NCBI RefSeq assembly: GCF_017922435.1
Contig: NZ_VDEZ01000002.1
Span: 909,640-973,639, forward strand
Length of the DNA stretch: 64,000 bases
From: Thalassospira sp. ER-Se-21-Dark
GTDB lineage: Bacteria; Pseudomonadota; Alphaproteobacteria; Rhodospirillales; Thalassospiraceae
Direction: 5' to 3'
Shown piece by piece: positions 47,896 to 56,116 of the stretch; position 1 is the first letter of the stretch; each line of letters begins with the position of its first letter. The notes beneath the pieces were generated by a model. It did no database searches. It saw only the letters and a list, made by a program, of their open reading frames with translations, and was not told the DNA's origin. A program made the translations under genes and the position numbers.

Positions 47896-49098
47896 CTAGG
47901 CGTTCCCCTCTGCGACCTTGGCAAAAGGCAAAGCTGATTGAAGGGCGTGGACGGTAAGCGGCGCGGCAACGCCTTTGACCGCGAAGTCACCACAGCAAAC
48001 CGTCGGCTCGGTGATGTGGCTTGCCAGAACATCTGACATCAACAAGGGTGTGCCGATCTGTTTGGTCAGGCTTTCCAGACGGGCCGTCCGGTTTACCGCC
48101 ACCCCCATCACGGTGAAATCCAGTCGATGGGTGCCGCCAACATTGCCATAGACCACTTCGCCGTAATGAAGCCCGACGCCAAAGCGAAGAATCGGCAGCC
48201 CTTCTTTCAAACGGTTGCGGTTGACATTTTCCAGATCGGCCAAGGCGGCCTCGGCCGCACGCACCGCGTTTTCACAGACACTTTCAGCGGATTGATTGTT
48301 TTCCTGGGCAAAGACAATCAGCATCGCATCGCCGACGAAACGCAAAATCTCGCCACCGTGGGCGCGCACGGCACGTTCAACCGTTTCAAAATAGACGTTA
48401 AGACTGTCAAGCAGCTGCTCGACCGACAGGGTTTCGGTCATCACCGTAAAATCGCGCACGTCACTGAACCAAAGGGCTGCACGAATGGTTTCGCCGTCGC
48501 CGCGACGAATATGACCATGCATGACCCGCGCGCCGGTGCGTTCGCCCAAATAGGTATCAAGCAACGAATGTTCGATCCGTTTGGTCACATGCAGTTCAAG
48601 CACCCCGCCAACGTGATCCAGTAATCCTTCGAAACAGGCGATTTCTGGGTCATCGAAACCGTCGGGCTGGTCTGTCGCGATGGTCATCACGCACCAGCGG
48701 CCGCCACTGAACCGAATGCGGGTACAATAATAGTCGGTCAACCCCATGCCGATCAGTTCGCCGACAAGCGGGTGATGATCGGCCGGATTGACCCTGGCAA
48801 GGTGAATGCGCACCGGGCCCCCATGCAGGTTCACGTCTTCGACCGGACTTCCGATGTAAGAACCGCTTTCATGAATGCCATGGGTGGCTTCCCACAGACG
48901 GGCCCCGTGTTCGCGATCCCAAAGAAACGACCAGACGGCAACTTGTGGATGGAGTGCCTCCATCGAGCAGCGCATGCGTGCAATATGAAATCCTTGGGCG
49001 TTGATCCGTGTCATCAGTTGGTCAAGGAAGGCATTTGCATCCTCGATCAGGCGACCTTCTTTGGCGATCCAGTCGATAACAGGTGCGCTATTCCACAT
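47896..49098 (-). CDS. Class III adenylate/guanylate cyclase-like protein
   Basis: A 400-residue cytoplasmic protein. The N-terminal 190 residues form a sensory-like domain I do not recognise, seen also before other alphaproteobacterial cyclases. The C-terminal cyclase domain has the metal aspartates in ALWFSDVRDFTVMTE and RFVGDAMLIVF, the segment LDFTVMGVAVNRTARL with transition-state Asn and Arg. The position before GDAML that is usually the base-recognising Lys is Arg (ILRFVGD), so substrate choice is uncertain. It is divergent from the sugar transporter genes. Confidence 0.88.
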   Translation of the reverse strand: MWNSAPVIDWIAKEGRLIEDANAFLDQLMTRINAQGFHIARMRCSMEALHPQVAVWSFLWDREHGARLWEATHGIHESGSYIGSPVEDVNLHGGPVRIHLARVNPADHHPLVGELIGMGLTDYYCTRIRFSGGRWCVMTIATDQPDGFDDPEIACFEGLLDHVGGVLELHVTKRIEHSLLDTYLGERTGARVMHGHIRRGDGETIRAALWFSDVRDFTVMTETLSVEQLLDSLNVYFETVERAVRAHGGEILRFVGDAMLIVFAQENNQSAESVCENAVRAAEAALADLENVNRNRLKEGLPILRFGVGLHYGEVVYGNVGGTHRLDFTVMGVAVNRTARLESLTKQIGTPLLMSDVLASHITEPTVCCGDFAVKGVAAPLTVHALQSALPFAKVAEGNA

Positions 49099-49364
49099 GG
49101 CCGTCCTCTATTCCCCTGTTATCGCATGATAATCACGACTAAATTCAATGCACTTATTCCGATGCGTCACAGCTTTAATGCCGACAAACGCCCTAATTGT
49201 TTTTGCTGCTCTGCAATATATTAGCGATGTATATTGCCAATTTTGTAACAAAGTGTTTCAGTTCGCAATCTGGAAACGCCCTGTTACAGTTTTGTGGATG
49301 CATTGTGCCCCTTCTCGCAGCATGTTGTCGCTGCAAATGGTTAAAAGCCAGGGAGGAAACCTAG

Positions 49365-50627
49365 ATGTATCTGCGCAAAACCATCCTCGCCACTGGTGTG
49401 GCGTTTTCTGCACTCGCGACTGCTAACTTTGCTCATGCCGAGCCGACCGCTGAAGTTCTGCACTGGTGGACTTCGGGCGGCGAAGCAAAAGCTGTCGCAT
49501 CCCTTAAAGAAGATTTCGAAGCCAATGGCGGCACCTGGGTTGATAGCCCGGTCGCTGGTGGTGCTGGCGATGCAGCCATGACCGTTCTGCGTTCGCGCGT
49601 TCTGTCGGGTGATGCACCGGCTGCTGTTCAGCTTAAAGGTCCGGCAATTCAGGAATGGGCTGAACAGGGTGCCCTTGCTGATCTCAATGACGTTGCCGCT
49701 GCTGAAGGTTGGGATGACGTTATCCCGGCTGCGATCCAGGACGTTATGAAATACGAAGGCGACTATGTTGCTGTTCCGGTAAACGTTCACCGCGTTGACT
49801 GGATCTGGGCAAACCCGACCCTTCTGGCAAAAGTTGGTGCCGATTCCGCACCGACCACCTGGGACGAGTTCAACGCCCTTGCTGACAAACTCCAGGCTGC
49901 TGGCATCACGCCGGTTGCCCATGGTGGTCAGCCGTGGCAGGACGCAACCGTCTTTGAAACCGTCGTTCTTGGCCTTGGCGGCCCGGAATTCTTCCAGAGC
50001 GCCCTGGTTGATCTCGACGAAGACGCCCTGAACTCCGACACCATGAAAGCGGTGTTTGACCAGATGCGCAAAATCCGTGGTTATGTCGATGCCGACTTCC
50101 CGGGTCGTGACTGGAACCTTGCAACTGCAATGGTCATGAATGGCGAAGCCGCCATGCAGATCATGGGTGACTGGGCAAAAGGCGAATTCCTTGCTGCTGG
50201 CAAAGTACCGGGCAAAGACTTCATCTGTGCCGCAACCCCGTCTGAAAACGGTTATCTGTTCAACGTTGACAGCTTTGCCATGTTCAACGTTTCGGGCGAC
50301 GACAAGGTCGCAGGCCAAAAACTGCTTGCCGAACTGATTGTTGGCGAGAAGTTCCAGGAAACCTTCAACCTTCTCAAAGGTTCGATCCCGGCACGTTCAG
50401 GCGTTTCGCTTGATAAGTTCGACGATTGCGCCAAGAAGTCCGAAGCTGACCTCCAGGCCGCACAGGAAGCCGGTGGTTTCCTTCCGTCCATGGCACATGG
50501 CATGGCGCTTCGTGGCCACCTTGCAGGTGCGATCGTTGACGTCGTGACCGCACATTTCAACTCCGACATGTCGTCTGACGAAGCCGTCTCGCGTCTGGTC
50601 GAAGCTGTTGAACTGGCCAAAGACTAA
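49365..50627 (+). CDS. gtsA: Sugar ABC transporter substrate-binding protein (GtsA-like)
   Basis: A 420-residue periplasmic binding protein. The signal peptide (MYLRKTILATGVAFSALATA, cleavage after FAHA at residue 25) is clear. The mature part begins EPTAEVLHWWTSGGEAKAV, a sequence typical of glucose/mannose-binding proteins such as Pseudomonas GtsA. It is first in a four-gene operon and has GGGAGGAAAC before its ATG. A hairpin after the gene probably makes the binding protein more abundant than the membrane parts. The glucose specificity is inferred. Confidence 0.9.
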   Translation: MYLRKTILATGVAFSALATANFAHAEPTAEVLHWWTSGGEAKAVASLKEDFEANGGTWVDSPVAGGAGDAAMTVLRSRVLSGDAPAAVQLKGPAIQEWAEQGALADLNDVAAAEGWDDVIPAAIQDVMKYEGDYVAVPVNVHRVDWIWANPTLLAKVGADSAPTTWDEFNALADKLQAAGITPVAHGGQPWQDATVFETVVLGLGGPEFFQSALVDLDEDALNSDTMKAVFDQMRKIRGYVDADFPGRDWNLATAMVMNGEAAMQIMGDWAKGEFLAAGKVPGKDFICAATPSENGYLFNVDSFAMFNVSGDDKVAGQKLLAELIVGEKFQETFNLLKGSIPARSGVSLDKFDDCAKKSEADLQAAQEAGGFLPSMAHGMALRGHLAGAIVDVVTAHFNSDMSSDEAVSRLVEAVELAKD

Positions 50628-50666
50628 TCTCATCTGATCAGTACAATCTGAGATATGAGCAATTTG

Positions 50667-50695
50667 CAGGCCCCGGAATTTCCGGGGCCTGTTTC
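50667..50695 (+). terminator. Intra-operon hairpin after gtsA
   Basis: Stem CAGGCCCCGGAA / TTCCGGGGCCTG with a 1-nt gap (effective loop of a few bases), 39 bases past the gtsA stop and followed by TTT only. It likely stabilises the gtsA mRNA end and partly ends transcription. Confidence 0.7.
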
Positions 50696-50724
50696 CCACT
50701 CATTTAACTTTTGAGGCAAAGGTT

Positions 50725-51633
50725 ATGGGGGCTTCTCAAAGCACCGAAAGCAACCTGACGGCCAGCATCCAGCGTCATCTGTCCAAGATCGTTGTTGCAC
50801 CGTCCTTTGCTGCGTCCCTGTTTTTTGTCTACGGGTTCATCCTGTGGACCGGCTATATGGCGTTTTCCAAGTCGCGCATGCTTCCCGTCTGGGATTGGGC
50901 AGGGCTTCGGCAATATGAACGTCTGTGGCAGATGGAACGCTGGCATGTTGCCATTGAAAACCTGCTGATCTTTGGCGGTCTGTTTATTGTGACCTGCCTG
51001 ATCATCGGGTGCCTTCTGGCAGTTCTTCTTGATCAGCGTATTCGCGCCGAAGGTGCGCTTCGTACGATCTTCCTTTATCCGATGGCCCTGTCCTTCATCG
51101 TGACGGGTACTGTCTGGAAATGGCTTCTTAATCCGGGCCTTGGCCTTGAAAGCATGATGCATGACCTCGGCTGGACGAGCTTCAAGTTCGACTGGCTGGT
51201 CAATTCGGACATGGCGATCTACACGGTTGTGATCGCAGCAGTCTGGCAGGCATCGGGCTTTGTCATGGCAATGTTCCTTGCGGCATTGCGCGGCGTCGAT
51301 CAGGACATCATTCGCGCAGCCTATATGGACGGTGCCAGCCTGCCCCGGATCTATTTCGGTATCATCATTCCGTCGATCCGCCCGGTTTTCCTGAGTGCGA
51401 TCGTCGTTCTGGCTCACCTTGCCGTCAAAAGCTTTGACCTTGTCATTGCGCTTACCGGTGGTGGCCCGGGCTATTCATCCGATCTTCCGGCAACCTTCAT
51501 GTACACGATGGCGTTCCAGCGTAACCAGCTTGGTGTTGGTGCCGCAAGTGCCATGATGATGCTGGCGACCGTTATGGCGATCATTGTGCCGTATCTGTAT
51601 TCCGAACTGCGCGGAGGCAAGAAAAATGGCTGA
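50725..51633 (+). CDS. gtsB: Sugar ABC transporter permease (GtsB-like)
   Basis: A 302-residue inner-membrane protein with six helices of the MalF/UgpA class. The EAA loop that touches the ATPase is AAYMDGASLPRIYFGIIIPSIRP. An extended N-terminal cytoplasmic segment (GASQSTESNLTASIQRHLSK) precedes the first helix. It overlaps the second permease by 8 bases. Confidence 0.92.
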   Translation: MGASQSTESNLTASIQRHLSKIVVAPSFAASLFFVYGFILWTGYMAFSKSRMLPVWDWAGLRQYERLWQMERWHVAIENLLIFGGLFIVTCLIIGCLLAVLLDQRIRAEGALRTIFLYPMALSFIVTGTVWKWLLNPGLGLESMMHDLGWTSFKFDWLVNSDMAIYTVVIAAVWQASGFVMAMFLAALRGVDQDIIRAAYMDGASLPRIYFGIIIPSIRPVFLSAIVVLAHLAVKSFDLVIALTGGGPGYSSDLPATFMYTMAFQRNQLGVGAASAMMMLATVMAIIVPYLYSELRGGKKNG

Positions 51634-52513
51634 TATTCAGACCTATAGCCACGATGCAGGCTGGAAACATACCGTTCTGCGCGGGTTGCTGTATCTTATT
51701 CTGATCCTGTTTGCGGCCTATTACCTTTTCCCGTTGATCGTCATGATTTCGACCTCGTTGAAGTCGCTTGACGAAATTCGTGAAGGGTCGCTGATTTCGC
51801 TGCCGCGCGTGGTGACGTTTGATGCATGGAACTATGCATGGAACGAAGCCTGCGTTGGTGTCGAATGTACCGGGATCAAAATCTATTTCTGGAACTCGGT
51901 CAAAATGGCGATCCCCGCCGTTCTGATTTCGACCTTCCTTGGCGCGATCAACGGCTATGCGTTGACCAAGTGGCGGTTCAAGGGTGCGAACATCGTCTTT
52001 GCCCTGCTGCTGTTTGGTTGCTTCATTCCGTTCCAGGTCGTTCTGCTGCCGATGTCGCAGGTTCTTGGCAAGCTTGGTCTTGCCAGCTCGACCCCGGGCC
52101 TTGTTCTGGTCCACGTCGTTTACGGCCTGTGCTTTACCACCCTGTTCTTCCGGAACTACTACGTTTCGATCCCGGACGAACTGGTCAAGGCAGCCACCAT
52201 TGACGGTGCCGGGTTCTTCACCATTTTCTGGCGCATTATTCTGCCGATCTCGACCCCGATTATCGTGGTTTCGGTCATCTGGCAGTTCACCCAGATCTGG
52301 AACGACTTCCTGTTCGGTGCCTCGTTCGCCTCTGGCGCAAACGCACCGATGACCGTCGCACTCAACAATATCGTCAACACCACAACCGGCGTGAAACAGT
52401 ACAACGTTGATATGGCAGCAGCCCTGCTGACCGGCCTTCCGACGTTGCTGGTTTATGTTCTCGCCGGCAAATACTTCGTCCGCGGCCTGACCGCCGGCTC
52501 GGTGAAGGGATAA
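51626..52513 (+). CDS. gtsC: Sugar ABC transporter permease (GtsC-like)
   Basis: A 295-residue inner-membrane protein of the MalG/UgpE class with six helices. The EAA loop is KAATIDGAGFFTIFWRIILPIS. ATG 51626 (MADIQTYSHDAG) is preferred over an in-frame codon 42 bases upstream because GGAGG lies before it. The external loop has a CVGVEC cysteine pair (about residues 72-77) that may form a disulfide. Four bases separate it from the ATPase gene. Confidence 0.92.
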   Translation: MADIQTYSHDAGWKHTVLRGLLYLILILFAAYYLFPLIVMISTSLKSLDEIREGSLISLPRVVTFDAWNYAWNEACVGVECTGIKIYFWNSVKMAIPAVLISTFLGAINGYALTKWRFKGANIVFALLLFGCFIPFQVVLLPMSQVLGKLGLASSTPGLVLVHVVYGLCFTTLFFRNYYVSIPDELVKAATIDGAGFFTIFWRIILPISTPIIVVSVIWQFTQIWNDFLFGASFASGANAPMTVALNNIVNTTTGVKQYNVDMAAALLTGLPTLLVYVLAGKYFVRGLTAGSVKG

Positions 52514-52517
52514 GCAA

Positions 52518-53630
52518 ATGGCATCACTCACCCTCGATAAAGTTCGCAAGGCTTTTGGCCCTGTCGAAGTTCTCAAGGAAATCAATCTGGCGATTGACGA
52601 TGGCGAGTTTCTCGTCCTTGTCGGTCCGTCCGGTTGCGGCAAATCGACCCTTCTGAACCTGATTGCAGGTCTGGAAACAGCCACCGACGGGGAAATCCGC
52701 ATCGGGGATCGCGTTATCAACGACGTGCATCCCAAAGACCGTAACATCGCCATGGTGTTCCAGTCCTATGCGCTTTACCCGAACATGACGGTGCGCAAGA
52801 ACATCACCTTTGGCCTCGAAATCCGTGGCGTTTCCAATCAGGAACGTGACAAGGCCGTTGCCGATGTTGCCAAGCTGCTTCAGATCGAAGCACTTCTGGA
52901 TCGCAAACCGTCCCAGCTTTCGGGTGGTCAGCGTCAGCGTGTGGCCATGGGCCGCGCGCTTGTGCGTGATCCGGATATCTTCCTGTTTGACGAACCGCTT
53001 TCCAACCTTGATGCGAAACTGCGTGTCGACATGCGGACCGAGATCAAGAAGCTGCATCAGCGTCTTGGCTCGACCATCGTTTATGTCACCCACGATCAGA
53101 TCGAAGCCATGACCCTGGCATCGCGCATCGCGGTGATGAAGGACGGTATCCTCCAGCAGTTCGATACGCCGCAGAACATCTATGAACGCCCGAACAACAT
53201 GTTTGTGGCAGGCTTCATCGGATCGCCGTCGATGAACTTCATTGACGCGACCCTGACCGAAGACAATGGCAAGCTGGCCCTGACCATCCCGCGCGATGGC
53301 AACCCGATTGTCCTGCCGCTGTTTGAGGCGCCGGAAAGCTATCGTGGTTATATCGGCAAGGATGTCGTGTTCGGCATTCGCCCCGAAGCCCTGACCCACA
53401 AGCGTACCGGGTCGGACGAACCGGGCAGCCAGTATGTCAATTTTGACAGCAAGGTCGAAGTGATCGAACCGACCGGTGCCGACACGATGACCGTGATCGA
53501 AATCGCCGGTAAGGAAATCGTGGCGCGCGTCCGTCCGGACCGTCAGCCGAAACCGGGCGAGAGCATGACGTTCTCGGCCGACATGTCTCAGATCAGTCTG
53601 TTTGACCCGGATACCGAGTTGCGGATCTGA
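52518..53630 (+). CDS. gtsD: Sugar ABC transporter ATPase (MalK/UgpC family)
   Basis: A 370-residue ATPase. Walker A is GPSGCGKSTLLNLIAG, Q-loop FQSYALYPNM, signature QLSGGQRQRVAMGRALVRDP, Walker B IFLFDEPLSNLDAKLR, and the switch histidine is in YVTHDQIEAM. The C-terminal 130 residues form the TOBE/regulatory domain (FGIRPEALTHKRTG and later). It closes the gts-like operon; a terminator follows. Confidence 0.94.
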   Translation: MASLTLDKVRKAFGPVEVLKEINLAIDDGEFLVLVGPSGCGKSTLLNLIAGLETATDGEIRIGDRVINDVHPKDRNIAMVFQSYALYPNMTVRKNITFGLEIRGVSNQERDKAVADVAKLLQIEALLDRKPSQLSGGQRQRVAMGRALVRDPDIFLFDEPLSNLDAKLRVDMRTEIKKLHQRLGSTIVYVTHDQIEAMTLASRIAVMKDGILQQFDTPQNIYERPNNMFVAGFIGSPSMNFIDATLTEDNGKLALTIPRDGNPIVLPLFEAPESYRGYIGKDVVFGIRPEALTHKRTGSDEPGSQYVNFDSKVEVIEPTGADTMTVIEIAGKEIVARVRPDRQPKPGESMTFSADMSQISLFDPDTELRI

Positions 53631-53638
53631 TCTGATTG

Positions 53639-53677
53639 GCGGGTGGTTCTGGGGGCCACCCGCCATTCTTCTTTTTG
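53639..53677 (+). terminator. Terminator of the sugar transporter operon
   Basis: Stem GGCGGGTGG / CCACCCGCC with a 9-nt loop followed by ATTCTTCTTTTT, 8 bases past the ATPase stop. Confidence 0.8.
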
Positions 53678-53711
53678 GGCCCTGCTCTGCCCGATACTGT
53701 GCGACTTCGGC

Positions 53712-55211
53712 CTAAACCCTGCGCGGCAGGGACACGATCACTTCCAGACCTTTTCCCGGCAAATTGCGCAACTCGATGCGTCCGTCATGGGCATCAATCA
53801 CGGTTTTCACGATTGACAGCCCAAGACCACTGCCCCCGGTGCTGCGCGCCCTAGATCCTTCGACACGATAAAACGGCAGGAACACCTTATCCTGATGTTC
53901 GACCGGGATACCGGGCCCTTCGTCACGAATGGTGACCAGCACGGTATCGGCCGTTGCTTCGAGGCTGACATTGGCGCGATGGCCGTATTTCAGGGCATTT
54001 TCAATCAGGTTGGTAAAGGCCCGCTTTAACGTGCCAGGACGGCAGGACAACCGGATGCTGCGTTTGCCCTCAAAGGAATGGGCATCATCATTGCCGCCGA
54101 ACACCGTATGGACCGAACTGAACTGCAAGGGTTGTGGCCCGGCAAAACTCACCGGGCGGCCAAGATCAGCGTAATCGTCACAGATGGCCTCAAGCACGGA
54201 AATGAAGTCAACCGTGCGTTCTTCTTCCTTGGCGATCCAGTCACCAAGGAAATCAAGCGCGTCATTGAGAAGACTGTCCATTTCATCAAGATCACGCAAA
54301 ACGGTTTCGCGCAGCTCATCATTTTCAATGAACTCGGCGCGTAGTCTTAACCGCGTGCTGGGTGTGCGCAAATCGTGCGAAATGGCGGCCAGCATCCGGG
54401 TGCGGTCCCCCAGCATCCTTGAAATACGTTCGCGCAAATCGTTATAGGCCGCGGCCATTGACCGGGCCTCGGTCGGTCCGCGTTCCTCGACCGGTGGGCC
54501 GCTGACATCATCGGCGTGATCAATGATCGCACGCGTCAGGCGCTTGAACGGCCCTGCCAACAAATCGGCAAGCCCGGCAAACACGACAAGAACCGCGGCC
54601 ACCCCCATCAGGAACATCAGAAAAACCAGCGACGGCGATGAATAGTTCGCCCACAGTTCGTTATGGTGCACCAGAATGCGCTTGCCCGACGGCATCATGA
54701 TTTCCACCTGCGCCTCAAGCCCCAGACGCGCGATTTCACGCGACAGTTCGGCAAAAAACAGGCTGGGATTTTCGGTGGCCTCGATGGTGGCGCGCTGTTC
54801 GGCACTCAAACGACCACGTTCGAAATGCACCTTGACCGAGGTCGGCCAACCGGTATTGGCCAGACGCACCGGCATGGCGATATGCTGTGCGGGCCTGGAA
54901 AACAACAACAAGGTCCCGACATCATCGGATGGCAGGATGCGCATTGTCATGCCATCGCGCGCAGCGATATCGATGATGTTTTCTTCAAATTCCGGGTTTT
55001 CGGCTATCCGTACCAGTTCGCGAATGGTAAAGCCCAGTGTATAGGCCCGGCCAATGCGTTCGTCCCGCTCGATCACGTAATAGGATGCCATGGCGCTAAG
55101 GACTGCAATGATCAGCCCGCCCAGCATCATAAGAAGAAAGATACGCCCGCCCAGCGTGCGCGGCTTGTAGCGGCGCATATAGTTGCTGAATTTTGCGAAC
55201 ATATCGGCCAT
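53712..55211 (-). CDS. EnvZ-type sensor histidine kinase
   Basis: A 499-residue inner-membrane kinase. Two transmembrane helices (about residues 25-46, IFLLMMLGGLIIAVLSAMAS, and 195-216) frame a periplasmic sensor of about 145 residues. After a HAMP linker come the H-box AISHDLRTPSTRLRLRAEF, N-box NLIENALKYG, G1 RDEGPGIPVE and G2 GGSGLGLSIVKTV. It lies 8 bases downstream of its response regulator and is convergent with the sugar transporter, similar to the Pseudomonas arrangement where GtrS/GltR controls gts genes. That functional link is an inference. Confidence 0.92.
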   Translation of the reverse strand: MADMFAKFSNYMRRYKPRTLGGRIFLLMMLGGLIIAVLSAMASYYVIERDERIGRAYTLGFTIRELVRIAENPEFEENIIDIAARDGMTMRILPSDDVGTLLLFSRPAQHIAMPVRLANTGWPTSVKVHFERGRLSAEQRATIEATENPSLFFAELSREIARLGLEAQVEIMMPSGKRILVHHNELWANYSSPSLVFLMFLMGVAAVLVVFAGLADLLAGPFKRLTRAIIDHADDVSGPPVEERGPTEARSMAAAYNDLRERISRMLGDRTRMLAAISHDLRTPSTRLRLRAEFIENDELRETVLRDLDEMDSLLNDALDFLGDWIAKEEERTVDFISVLEAICDDYADLGRPVSFAGPQPLQFSSVHTVFGGNDDAHSFEGKRSIRLSCRPGTLKRAFTNLIENALKYGHRANVSLEATADTVLVTIRDEGPGIPVEHQDKVFLPFYRVEGSRARSTGGSGLGLSIVKTVIDAHDGRIELRNLPGKGLEVIVSLPRRV

Positions 55212-55219
55212 GAGTCGGC

Positions 55220-55954
55220 CTAAATCGTTTGGGTGTCGGCGCAGAACTGATAGCCGATGCCGCGCACTGTCTTGATCAGTTTCGGGTTCTTGGCGTCTTT
55301 TTCGATCTTGCGGCGCAGGCGGCTGATCTGGATATCGATGCTGCGATCAAACGGTAGCGAGCTTTGCCCGCGCACAATATCGACAAGCTGTTCACGCGAC
55401 AGCGCCCGCTTGTTGTTCTTGACCAGTGCCAACAGCAACGAAAACTCGCCCGTCGACAGATGCACGGCAACGTTATCGGCGTCGCGCAATTCACGTGACC
55501 CGATATCAAGCGTCCATTCGCCGAAAATGATCTTGTGCGCCGGGGCGACTTCGTTATCAGACGGCCCAACCGCACCCGTTTCAAAGCGCCGGAACACCGC
55601 ACGGATGCGGGCCAGCAATTCACGCGGGTTAAACGGCTTGGTAAGGTAATCATCTGCACCAAGTTCAAGGCCAAGAATACGGTCGGTATCCTCGCCCACC
55701 GCAGTCAGCATGACAATCGGCACCTTGGAGGTCCGTCGAACGTCCCGGCACAGCGCAAAGCCGTCCTCGCCCGGCAACATGATATCAAGAATCACCAGAT
55801 CGATTTTCCAGTCGCGCAGTGCACGATGCATTTCATTGCCGTCGGACACGGTGGTAATGCGAAAACCGTGTTGCAACAGGAACTTCTTCAAAAGCTTCTG
55901 GATTTCCTGGTCATCATCAACGACCAGAATATGTGGTTCACGTCGCGTCGTCAG
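55220..55954 (-). CDS. OmpR-family response regulator with probable CTG start
   Basis: A 244-residue transcription regulator. The receiver domain needs HILVVDDDQEIQKLLKKF at its start (acidic pair and first strand), followed by ILDIMLPGEDGF (phospho-acceptor Asp) and LTKPFNP (Lys). The C-terminal winged helix ends KTVRGIGYQF. There is no ATG, GTG or TTG in this frame before the acidic pair; the first TTG (55891) would remove it. A CTG at 55954 has AGGGGAG 9 bases before and gives (M)TTRREPHILVVDDD. The partner kinase gene is 8 bases downstream. Confidence 0.87.
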   Translation of the reverse strand: MTTRREPHILVVDDDQEIQKLLKKFLLQHGFRITTVSDGNEMHRALRDWKIDLVILDIMLPGEDGFALCRDVRRTSKVPIVMLTAVGEDTDRILGLELGADDYLTKPFNPRELLARIRAVFRRFETGAVGPSDNEVAPAHKIIFGEWTLDIGSRELRDADNVAVHLSTGEFSLLLALVKNNKRALSREQLVDIVRGQSSLPFDRSIDIQISRLRRKIEKDAKNPKLIKTVRGIGYQFCADTQTI

Positions 55955-56058
55955 TGTCCCGAACTCCCCTGATATTCATCGGCCATGTCCCCGACCGCGG
56001 CGGGAGTTTAGTCGATATCGTCACCGGTTTGAACCGTTTTCCATCTGGCGTTTAAAAA

Positions 56059-56084
56059 GGAAAAAGCCGGGCAATGCCCGGCTT
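56059..56084 (-). terminator. Terminator of the choice-of-anchor gene
   Basis: Perfect 9-bp stem AAGCCGGGC / GCCCGGCTT with a 3-nt loop followed on the minus strand by TTTCC, 32 bases past the stop. Confidence 0.82.
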
Positions 56085-56116
56085 CCCCATATCCAGTAAT
56101 CAGGGCTGTAATCGGG

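Noticed and set aside
51581-52753. Minus-strand frame of 390 codons opposite the second sugar permease
   Set aside because: No recognisable domain, opposite a complete permease gene with EAA loop.
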